Assembly: GCA_029204225.1 (NCBI GenBank)
Contig: CM055111.1
Coordinates: 45,707,255 to 45,771,254 of the forward strand
From: Diphasiastrum complanatum
Taxonomy: Eukaryota; Streptophyta; Lycopodiopsida; Lycopodiales; Lycopodiaceae
Reading direction: 5' to 3'
DNA length: 64,000 bases
Positions 1-8,921 of the stretch are shown here, piece by piece. The notes below the pieces were generated by a model. That model had not been told where the DNA came from and searched no databases. It saw only the letters and a list, made by a program, of their open reading frames with translations. The position numbers and the translations under genes were made by a program. Each line of letters starts with the position of its first letter. Position 1 is the stretch's first letter.

Positions 1-103
1 AGAATTTTTTGCGAGAGTTAAATCTCGTAAGAAGTGAAAATTTCACTGTCTGCGAGGGTTCAAAACCACTTTTTTGGCTTGATCTTCACCAGATCTTCAC
101 AGT

Positions 104-648
104 AACTCTCGCAAGCTTCATCATTGATGTAAATTGCCATTCTAAATCGATTGAGAGGGTCTACGAGAGTGTTTACTGGAAAGATTTGTTGGATCTTTAC
201 TTTTTAAGGATTTTTAGCACTTAAATCCAATTTTCTACGCACTGGAATCAGACTAACTCTCGCAAGCTCTTCTGTCTCCTGGTCTCACTGAGATGGAATT
301 TCAAAATCCTCTGCGAGAGTTCTTGACCACTGGAACTAAAAATTTTGCTGTCTAAAAGAGTTCACTGGTACTTTCCCATCTTTTTTTCACTAGGAACACT
401 TGCATAGGCACTTAGATCTCAAATTAACTCTCACAAGCTTCTCTGTGTCCTGGTCTCACCGAGATGGAACTTCAGAGGGCTTTGTGAGAGTTCTTACGAA
501 GATCTGAATTTTTTTGGATTTTTTCAAGGGTTTTTTGGATTTTTTATGGTTTTTCTCTGATTTTTACAATCTGCTTGGAACTAACTCTCGCAGACTTCTA
601 TGTAGTCTGGGACAGTACCCTGGAGCTACTGTCAGTCATGCAAGGGTT
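104..648. repeat. Leader array of four inverted motif pairs
   Basis: Four modules each hold a 10-nt motif of the form AACTCTCGCA followed 56-58 nt later by its reverse complement TGCGAGAGTT. Pair starts are 104/162, 255/312, 426/483 and 583/639, so modules recur every 151-171 bp. Each pair could fold as a 10-bp stem with a loop of about 47 nt in the leader RNA. The same spacing recurs in Gypsy-4 at 56987-57533. Two further motif copies lie at 10 and 51. Confidence 0.8.
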
Positions 649-937
649 AATTTCCACTGATCTGAAGATATAAAAATCTGATGAGTTTTTTGGCTCTTTT
701 TTCCTCCAAAATGCAGATTGGTTTGTTTTTTGAGTTTTTTGGATGGTTGATTTGGGTTTTAAGCCCTTAGAGGTTGTTCAGGGCCTCCTCTACCCTCTCA
801 CACCTCCTCCGCTTGCTGTGAACAGTCCAAACACAAAAAATACAGAAAACTAACTCTAACTCCCACAAATCTATTTAAACTACTCTAAAAAGCAAGAAAA
901 TACCTAAAATACAACTAAACTAGTTAGTGGAAACCTA

Positions 938-955
938 TCCTCAGCAACGGCGCCA
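938..955 (-). promoter_or_regulatory. Gypsy-1 primer-binding site (tRNA-Asp type)
   Basis: On the plus strand this reads TCCTCAGCAACGGCGCCA, which agrees at 16 of 18 positions with the 3' end of plant tRNA-Asp including CCA (from memory). It sits one base from the LTR end. This priming tRNA is common in plant Tat and Athila Gypsy elements. Confidence 0.85.
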
Positions 956-956
956 C

Positions 957-1776
957 TATGGGGTCGAAGATCTCTCGTAGTATAGCCCTCCCGTCTGTTA
1001 ACAAAGGTAAGATCACTAGATAGGTACCTAACTAAGCATAGATGCTACTTTTAGTTAGTTTCCTACTTTCTCTCTTAGCTCTACTCACCACTATACTACT
1101 CCTCTTTAGCTCTACTCCTCTACACTAACATTCATCATGGTCTTGGTTGAAGAGAAGGAATGGAGAAGAAGAGATTGAGAAGGGAAAAGAAAGAGAGAGA
1201 GAGAGATAGAGAGTGAGGGTGGAGGTTAGCTCAAATGCACATATAAAAAAAAGGGGAAACTTAAACTATTGGAACCAACAAGCATGAACTTGAAAGCAAA
1301 TGGAAACAACAAGAGCAATAGCAAGCATTGAATTGCAAATGAGGATGCTTCTCTTCCAAAATTGGTAGAGTTTCCTCCATCTAATTAAGCATGAAAATAG
1401 TGTACAAATGGTGCCTTTTTATAAAATGGGAAATACCCTTGCCCCTCAATCTTATTGGCTAACATTCACAATGATCCTATCCATTCATCTTGGAACCAAC
1501 TTGATCCAAGGGTCCACAGAAAGTACATTAGAAATCACAAGATTCATGTGAGTCCCAATTTGGACCCAACTCTAAAAAGTGATCTCTAAGTTTAAAAATG
1601 ACATTGGGCCTCTAGTTTTATTTTAATTACAAGGCCCAAGTCAAGTTTATTTTATTTACAACTTCAATTGCGTGCTCATTGGGCCATGAGCTTATACACG
1701 TAGGATGCCATGCCCTCGCAACACATTTTATTGGAGGATTTTATTTATTTACACTTTATTGGGAATACCCCCAACA
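957..1776 (-). repeat. 5' LTR of Gypsy-1
   Basis: In element orientation it starts TGTTGGGGGTATTCCC (ends at 1776 on the plus strand) and finishes next to the primer-binding site at 957. It is about 820 bp and aligns end to end with the 809-bp LTR at 39518-40326. The last bases are CCATA where the other copies have CTACA, so the terminal CA is mutated. A purine-rich run near 1185-1210 is part of the LTR. Confidence 0.85.
1414..1430 (-). promoter_or_regulatory. TATA box of the Gypsy-1 LTR
   Basis: The minus strand reads CCCATTTTATAAAAAGG. The same box occurs at the equivalent place in the LTRs at 39518-40326 and 55899-56674 (TTTATAAAAAG at 56211-56221), so it probably marks the U3/R boundary and the start of element transcription. 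Confidence 0.6.
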
Positions 1777-3077
1777 TGTAGCTATCTCATGCCATTTTGG
1801 ATCTAAACTAATTTTGCTTGTTATCTCTCTAGCTCTCTCTCTCTAACTCGTGTTGAGACTAATGCTCATACACTAAAATCTTGTACTTTTATTCATTCTT
1901 TGATTAATTCCTATTATATTCTGTTGAGTAGCATGCTAGATTGTGAATTAGCCATTTCTTCTGAACTAGATCTTGTTGATCAATCTAGAATCAGATTATA
2001 GTGCCAATCACAAAGCTTAATCAAGATCAATCACTCTTGTGGACATTCCCCACACGTGTGAATTCTGGAAATTTTGTCACTTATGATATAATTGAACGTA
2101 TACTCAATCTAATTGTTAACTAGAACCTTTCGCGGGAGCGACGCACCTGTTGTTTTAGAGGTGTGTTTGTTCGCCCCGTAGAACATATATTGATCTCACA
2201 CTTCAGTCTCGAGCATCGAGAGAGAAGAGTTTATGTATATGTAAGAGTTTGAAGAAGTAAATAGAGTGCTGAGAGTTATTCTCCCTTATCTCTGTTCTCC
2301 GCACTGTTGAGTGTGACTGATCCTGAGTCTACTAGCAATCTCTAACGCATTACATGAATTATTCTCTGATCAGATAAACTCTCTAGCACATTACGGTCGT
2401 TTGCTGTGTATCCATAAAGGATGCTCTAAAGAATTGTCTTAAAATCATCTTATTTGTCTGTCGCGAATACTTTCTTTTCGACACTCGAATAATGACTATC
2501 TTTGGTACAGTCTAGCATGATCATTGAATAAAGTTGTATGTATACATATGAGATGACAGTCCCTGTCTGAAAAATTGAGTCTTTCATCTGTGTTCCTGAT
2601 TGTAATTGACATAAATTTTTAACGTGCTCTAAAACTATTCGTGTTCTTTAACCATTAATTTGGACTTAAGTTGTTGAGGACTTCTGTCTAGAAACGAACA
2701 GTTTGTAAACGCGATTAATTAATTGTTTGTACAGCCACAAATGCATCGAATATTTTTCGATTCTCTGTTGACACCTTAATCAGCCGGAGTGTAGTACTGA
2801 TGTACTGCTCTGATAACATCTCACCTGCAGAACGCGTTTCATTCAATTTGATAGAGGCCAGATTTTTGTTTCTAAAACTTATTAACATTACATTCCCCAA
2901 ACAAAATAATACTGGTTACTTTCTAATGTCTGTCAACAACCAGAATAACACTTGAAACCATTTGTCATAAATTGTACCAAATACATAACTTTCTAACGCT
3001 GTCCTCTGTGGAAACAATACTATTTACTACAAAATCTATATTAACCTTGTCGGTATAGTACAACATATACCAATTTT
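1777..3077 (+). other. No gene; probable LTR of Gypsy-2 in its right part
   Basis: No coding signal was seen. The stretch ends directly before the Gypsy-2 primer-binding site at 3078, so its right part should be that element's LTR; its second copy is outside the window or lost, and the left edge cannot be placed. A segment at 2050-2060 reads CACACGTGTGAA, like the end of the Copia-A LTR, so an older Copia LTR piece may be present at 1780-2070. The minus-strand open frame at 2715-2900 has no recognisable content. Confidence 0.4.
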
Positions 3078-3095
3078 TGGCACCGTTGCTGGGGA
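3078..3095 (+). promoter_or_regulatory. Gypsy-2 primer-binding site (tRNA-Asp type)
   Basis: TGGCACCGTTGCTGGGGA agrees at 16 of 18 positions with the complement of the tRNA-Asp 3' end. It is on the plus strand and lies about 50 nt upstream of the gag-like reading frame, as expected for an LTR element with a short leader. Confidence 0.8.
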
Positions 3096-3147
3096 TAGTT
3101 TAGAAAAGTTATAAAAAATCGGACACATCCATCTCCATCTCTAGTGT

Positions 3148-4306
3148 ATGTCAGATAGAGAATCCTAATTAGAACGATACCGTAAGCTTAGAGAGGAATT
3201 TTTACGAAGACAAAGTGAGATTACTAGTCGAAGAAATCTAGACGAAATCACTGCTCAGTTACTTGAACTCCTAATCAGCTTCGGTATGGAGGGTCCTGTT
3301 GCACGTTTCACTTCTATCTCAAAAATTAAGTACGATTATTTTAAAGGGACTTAGTCTGATGATGCAGATAGCTATGTCTCGTAATTCAGTCAATCGCTAA
3401 TGCAAATAACGAAGGAACTGATGTAGATAAACTATGAATCTTCCCTGGTCTACTAAGAAAGCAGGCGCGCATATGGTACAGTCAAGTTGAACCAGGCCGT
3501 GTAGGAACCTGGTACCTGTTGAAAGATGCATTTCTGAACCAGTTCAGAGAAATCAGTTATATAACTAGGGGAGAGCCGGGACATTTTTCTCCTAACTGTC
3601 CTCAACCATGAAAGTCAATTGGTTATGCACCGTTATGCTCAAATTGCAGAGAGCCTGGCCACAAGTATCTTGACTGCCCTCAGCCGCAAAAGTCGCGACC
3701 CAAATATCAGTATGTAGCAATACCAGTTACTGCAGACTCGAAAGCAAAAGCTTCGACTGATGCTGTTGTGCAAAGAATTGACGTTATTGAAGGAAAATTG
3801 GTGAAGATAGATGATTAGTCCTGGCCAAGTGACGTGGAGAAGATTTTCAAAGTCACAACGAGAAGCAAAGGCTGCTCGAAACCCAAAGAGAAATCTTCAA
3901 CGAAGTGCAAAAAATCCTCGAAGAAAAAATCTTCTAGCAAGTCAACGGACAAATCTATGACTAAAGAAGATCTTAAAGATGACCCGACTATGACCGTGAT
4001 GCTGCAAAGTTATTTGCAAAAGATATCTCAACAGAAGCAAAGGAGATTATCAACATGGAACTTCAGTCAGCTGCTGCAGAGAAGGTGGTCACTTTCGAGG
4101 AAGGGGACGAAAAAATCACGAAGACTAAATTGTCTAGTGCTGTTATTGACAAGCCAATCTCGAAATCGAAGACGAAGGACTATGACATCGTGACTGATAT
4201 TGGATCTCTTCGTCCGAACATCACTTTTGAGCAGCTGTTGGCAGATAACACTTGTTACAAAAAGCAACTAAAAGGTCTTTCTGTCCCTAAAAAAAAGATC
4301 AGTTGA
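3148..4306 (+). pseudogene. gag: Gypsy-2 gag, broken
   Basis: This is a decayed Gypsy nucleocapsid gene. The frame opens with ATG at 3148, meets a stop after six codons and several more after that, and contains a CX2CX4HX4C zinc knuckle (CSNCREPGHKYLDC) at 3636-3677, with remains of a preceding knuckle at about 3577-3606. A Lys/Ser-rich basic segment follows at 3834-3990. A frameshift near 3995 moves the frame to one ending at 4306, which contains a segment like the linker between gag and protease in other plant Gypsy elements. The sequence then leaves the element, with no protease, RT or integrase. It is unlike the gags of Gypsy-3/4 and of C1/C2, so it is a third Gypsy lineage in the window. 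Confidence 0.75.
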
Positions 4307-4941
4307 AGGTATGTGCTGATAGATTCCGTGCATTTGTTGAATGCTTCTGGAAATGGTGTCCACATGTATTTCATTGCTTATATAAGTCTGAAGCGAATGG
4401 TTTAATGTGCATACATGTGCAAATGCTTATAGCTTTATGGTTCGAAACCAAACCTAATTGAAAGCGAAGATAATAGTAATATTTGATGCTACAAATAGCA
4501 CAAGTTTTATTTGTTAGTGCTTAAACACAGTAGTATTCCCTTTGAAATAGTAATCATTCAAAAGTATGATAGCAAAAAGGTTACAACATGAGGTATACTA
4601 ATCATAATCAGAACGTGCCAGTGTCTGATTTGTATCTTTTGTATAATAGCATAATACTACAATGGCTTCGTCTCTGGAGTATGTATGTAACCTTTTGTTA
4701 CTTATGGAACAACCAAACATTCATACTGTCCTTTGAAGGATACTAAAGCCTATTGTATATTGTAGTTATCAAACCAAAGTTTCATCCTTTCATATCTATG
4801 ATAAGGAGTTTGAATCCACACAACCATTCATAAGGTAAGAAGTGCTTCATCGGCTTTTGTCTCAACCTACCATATGTGATGCATACCTATGATTATTATC
4901 ATGCTTACAAAGTATGTGGAAGGAAGCATTAGTTCATCGTT
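4307..4941. other. No gene seen
   Basis: AT-rich sequence downstream of the truncated Gypsy-2 gag. No open frame with recognisable content, no LTR ends and no structural RNA signature were found. Confidence 0.4.
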
Positions 4942-5166
4942 GGTCCATCGCTGGACAGCTTACCATATATATCCATTTTTTGAGTATCTAACTCAAGACA
5001 AATTGTTGCAGGTCCATCACTGGACAACAATTCATATATGTTCAAAAAACTTCTACATAGTTGAGCATGCTTCATCACTGGTCCATCGCTGGACAACGGA
5101 TAGTATTTATAAAAAAATGTCACACAAAAAATGTGTATGAACCCTCGCTGATCCATCGCTTGACAG
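4942..5166. repeat. 69-bp tandem repeat with a hairpin in each unit
   Basis: Four degenerate units start at 4942, 5011, 5080 and 5150, giving periods of 69, 69 and 70 bp. Each begins with a variant of GGTCCATCGCTGGAC. In units 1-3 this is a perfect 5-bp stem, GTCCA and TGGAC around a 4-nt loop (TCGC or TCAC); in unit 4 it is broken. The rest of each unit is AT-rich and poorly conserved. The open frames here (4889-5140, 4929-5156) are by-products of the repeat. Confidence 0.8.
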
Positions 5167-5243
5167 CGGATTCATACCATCACGTTTATCACCCAGAAAG
5201 CTTGATACCATTCATATGTAACAAAGAGATGAAAGCAATGATA

Positions 5244-5637
5244 TGCAAAGATAATTTGCACAATTAATGGCTTCTCCCCAAAAATCTTTGGACAAAGATG
5301 CCTCAATTCTCATAGATTTTGCACATTCACATAGAGATCTATTCTTTCTCTTGGCCACTCCATTTTGAGATGGAGAATAGGCACAAGAGAACTCTCTTTT
5401 AATGCCTTCAAGCTCACAAAAATCATGAAATTTATTGGAGATATATTCACCACCTCCATCACATCTAAGAGCTTTAATCTTGAATGAGAATTTCTTCTCT
5501 ACATAAGCTTTGAAAATAAGGAAATGATCAAACACCATAGATCTAGAAGCAAGAAGATATATACAAGTGAATCTTGTGAAATCATCAATGAAAGTAACAA
5601 AACAAGTGGCTCCTCCCTTGCTTATAGTGTTGGCTGA
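5244..5637 (-). pseudogene. Copia-A integrase fragment, left of the C1 insertion
   Basis: This is the integrase catalytic-core part of the minus-strand Copia-A, nearly identical to 53373-53750 in Copia-B. It retains the second catalytic Asp in CDGGGEY and the region of the catalytic Glu, where the motif reads QNGVAKRKN instead of QNGVAERKN, so the Glu is lost. The left end at 5244 is an abrupt break with unrelated DNA. The right end is the TATAG target duplication (5633-5637) of C1, and the Copia sequence resumes at 12339. It is a dead fragment. Confidence 0.85.
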
Positions 5638-6690
5638 TTCTGACGAATCCCCAAGATACTCGGACAGAACAACTCAAGAGCACCTCTCACCTTAGACCAA
5701 GGAGGTCTCTAAGAAGACGAGACTAATGAAGACTGAGAGCCGAGTATGAGAGCCGAGAAATACTAGCTAGGAAAAGACATGCAAGAACTGTGTAAGCCTC
5801 GTGGTGAATCCCGGAAGATGGAATGACCATGTAGGAACTAGTATTTCTAAGCAAATGTAATAAATGCAAGTAGACCACTCTTAAAGAAAGTAGAGTGAGC
5901 CACCTTTTGATGGTGACCTCTAGTGGAGAGCAGTATTCCACTTGTAATTTGTGAAATGTGGAAATTCCACTAGGATGCCACCTAAGGAGCTCTCTTGCTT
6001 ATTTAAGAGACTCCCTATTTGTGAAGAGGAGCTTTTTGCATTGTATCTAATCCATGCTTAATAAGAAGATTTTCCATGAGTTTGATGCTACACTAAGCTC
6101 CTTGATCATGATGGTTTTCTTGAGTGATGCCCCTATGATCATGCCCTTCCATTCATATTGTGTGTGGTTGTGGATTTAGAGTGGATTAGTTTTCTTGCTT
6201 TCCTAGTTGTGGATTAGATTTCTTGTTTTCTTGTGGATTAATGTAGGAGCCAGCATTCAAGTAAACTAAATAGGCTGGATCTGTGGTGTAATTCTTGCAT
6301 ATCTCTGTACAATCCAGTTCTTGATGTTATTGGGATGTCCAAGAATCAAAAGGCTGGTTGGTTTCTTGATTCTTGGACTTCTAACATGTTGTAGGTTTGT
6401 TTCTTGTTTCTTGTCTATGCTTTTCAATCATATTTAGAGTAGTTCTGGTTTTGCAAGTAGATTAGTTTCCTTAAATTCGGTTACAGCTTTACAATCTTGA
6501 AAACTAAGCAATTGTGCTGTGTTGCAAATCTGACTTTGTTCAATATGGCTTGCTTCGTAACGGAGTTAATTGTTCCATTGGCAAGTGCTTATTCGTAAAC
6601 AACAAAGTGTCGAGACCCTACAGTCATCCTCTGACAGGCTGGATGATTATACTACAACGTTTGTACACGTAGACATGCAAATCTGAATCT
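5638..6690 (+). repeat. 5' LTR of C1 (3' end deleted)
   Basis: It matches 11248-12300 almost base for base up to the run GAATCTGTGTG and then diverges into the leader repeat, so the last 35-40 bp of the LTR and the PBS are missing. The small open frame at 5723-5941 also occurs in the other LTR and is not a gene. Confidence 0.85.
5999..6009 (+). promoter_or_regulatory. TATA-like box of the C1 LTR
   Basis: TTATTTAAGAG, conserved in the 3' LTR at about 11619-11629. It is the best candidate for the core promoter of the element. Confidence 0.45.
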
Positions 6691-6699
6691 GTGTGTTAC

Positions 6700-7275
6700 A
6701 CCTCAACCGGAGCCCCTGTGTTGAAATCTCAACCGGAGGCCTGTGTTGAATCTCAACCGAAGTCCTGTGTTACACCTCAATCGGAGGCAGCTGGATCTCA
6801 ACCGAAATGGCCGCTCAGACCTCGATCGGAGCCGAACTGCTCGCTGAAATCTTGACCAAAGTGGCTGCTCAGACCTTGACCGGAGCCGAACTACTCGCTG
6901 AAATCTCAATCAAAGTGGCCGCTCAAATCTCGACCTGAGCCGAAGTGATCTCGACCGGAGCAATCTCGACCGAAGTGCTCTCTGAGATCTTGATCGAAGT
7001 ATCGCTGGAGTCTCGACCAAAGTGCTCCCTGAGATCTCGATCGAAGTACCGCTGAAGTCTCGACCGAAGTGCTCATTCAGATCTCGACCGAAGCCGAAGT
7101 GATATTGACTGGAGCCGAAGCACTCGCCCAAATCTCAACCGGAGCCGAAGGCAGTGATCAAATCTCGACCGAAGGGATTCGATCATATCTCAACCGAAGA
7201 AATCAGATCAAATCTCGACCGGAGCAAGCAGATGAAATTTCGACCGGAGCAATTAACACCCAATCTCGACCCGAC
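6700..7275. repeat. C1 leader minisatellite (CTCAACCG/CTCGACCG units)
   Basis: Irregular tandem units of about 20-45 bp built on AATCTCAACCGGAG or GATCTCGACCGAAG. Open frames appear on both strands (6703-6909, 6910-7131, 7069-7287) only because unit lengths are often multiples of three. The same motif fills the leader of C2 at 25685-26000 and 26516-26852. Confidence 0.85.
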
Positions 7276-7568
7276 CATAACTTTTGATCAACACCTCTGA
7301 TTGCCATTTCGACCGAACCACCATCTTTCCAACACCTTCGAGTCTGGAAAAAAAAAAGACTGAATATCAATTTTTTTTTCAAAAACAACACCCATACCAA
7401 TAGAAAGCCCTTTTTATACTGAGTCTCCACCTTCACTTCAACACTCTAAAAAATTGAAAAACACCAAAAACCCTAAAAAGTAGAAAAACACCAAAAATCC
7501 TAAAAAATCGAAAACACCAAAAACCCTATAAAATCCAAAAACACCAGCAACTCATACCCTAGTACCCA

Positions 7569-8921
7569 ATGGACCAACAAAACGATCCTAAAGTCCCAGA
7601 CGATTATCCATACGAGATCAGGTCCCCTGAAGCTGAACAAATTAGATGTCATAGATTCTACCGAATGCGGTCCCAACCCTACGAGCCATCTACAAACCCA
7701 TTCGAAGGACAAGAACATGATAGAGCCGAGTCCTCGCGAGCCGGGACCCATGTTCATGGTGTTGAAACATCCCATGCTAGAACCAACCTTAATGGAGTCT
7801 CTACTACCCACAATGCTCATCATGAGAGACGTACACCCAAACTAGATCTACCAAAGTTTGATGGTAGTTCGGACCCTCAAAGTTTTTTGCAAATCTTTGA
7901 GAATGCATGTGATGTATATGGCGAGACATCACCCGACGCCATGATTCAACTCTTCTTGATGACCATGATCGATCGAGCACGAGAATGGTTTTTTAACCTT
8001 GATCGTGAAGATAAACGTGACTGGTCACTCTTGAAGGAGGCCTTTATCAAACGCTTCAAGCCATTTTGCTAGATAGAAAGCTCTTTTGTCAAACTAAGTA
8101 ATATCAAAATGACAAAAGACGAATGAGTATGAGACTATATTGAGCATTTCAAATGTCTCAAAAGTCAAGTACAAGAACAGCCCTCTGAACAGATGCTCAT
8201 CATCTGGTTCTTAGTCGGCCTTCCAAGGTGGATTAGATGCGAGCTTAAATCCAATGATGAATATATGAGCCTAAAGCTAGCTATGTCTGATGCCATCAAG
8301 GAAGAAGACAAAGGATCAGATATTGACGAATCTAGGGAAAGGCAAGCACCACGTGCTCCTGTCCATGAGTCAAAGCCGATCGTGGACACCTGAGATCAGC
8401 TTTGGAAATCCCAGTTGGAGTTGCTTAATAAGCAACACCAACTTCAGATGGAGAAACTCACCAATGAGTTTCAAGCTACCCTGAAGTCTATCCAAGGTAG
8501 TATGCCTGGTCAGTCAAACCCTGCACAGATACCTTATAGATGAAAAACAATATGGTGCCCACACTACCGGGCTACACATCCTATTGATGCTTGTCCTTCA
8601 TATCGACCTATCCAAGCACATATAGCTCAACAATATGAAGAACACCCATCCCAATCTGGAAATGTCTTGCCTTATCCTAACTATCCATAAGAAATTCCAG
8701 ACCCACTAGCCTTACAAGATGGCTATGCAGTTATACAAGGGCCACTGCACACCAGATGCTTCATCTGTGGTGAAACTGGCCACTTCATGGTTGATTGTCC
8801 AGTCAAGACCAAGTACGATCCTGAGTGTCCCGATTGTATAAAAAAACACGGTTTCAAAGACTGTCCAAAGCAACACGCTAAGATCCTACCTGCCCATCAC
8901 GTTAGTTATGAATCACAATAG
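7569..8921 (+). pseudogene. gag: C1 gag, in one frame with stops
   Basis: This is a Gypsy-type capsid/nucleocapsid gene. The start ATG at 7569 is the first in a frame that stays in register to the stop at 8919-8921 (451 codons). Internal stops occur at 8070 (after 167 residues), near 8125, and at 8391, 8541 and 8688. The retrotransposon gag core lies at residues 90-165 (LPKFDGSSDP start; WFFNLDRED and FIKRFKPF are typical). A helical segment follows at about residues 275-320. Cys-rich motifs come next: CPHYRATHPIDAC at about residue 335, CFICGETGHFMVDC (CX2CX4HX4C) at about residue 400, then CPDCIKKHGFKDC. In other Gypsy elements protease would follow; here it does not. Confidence 0.85.

Larger units (their letters stand above)
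1..1776 (-). mobile_element. Gypsy-1: 5' leader and 5' LTR of a Tat/Athila-like Gypsy element
   Basis: The element runs on the minus strand, so its 5' LTR lies at the high-coordinate end and its coding body lies left of the window. Positions 1-300 match the leader of Gypsy-3 at 50940-51233 in the same orientation, and in reverse complement the leader of Gypsy-4 at 57350-57610. The LTR matches those at 39518-40326 and 55899-56674. No coding sequence of this copy is inside the window. The short open frame at 9-224 is leader sequence and not a gene. Confidence 0.85.

Noticed and set aside
977-1015. Possible tRNA-Asp gene
   Set aside because: Only D-arm-like and anticodon-arm-like parts are present, in permuted order with the PBS; no complete cloverleaf.
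5723-5941. 72-codon minus-strand ORF repeated at 11342-11560
   Set aside because: Conservation is explained by both copies lying in the two LTRs of C1; no coding features.
6700-7290. CRISPR-like look of the repeated ATCTCGACCG units
   Set aside because: Units are irregular, without unique spacers of constant length, and sit in a plant retrotransposon leader.
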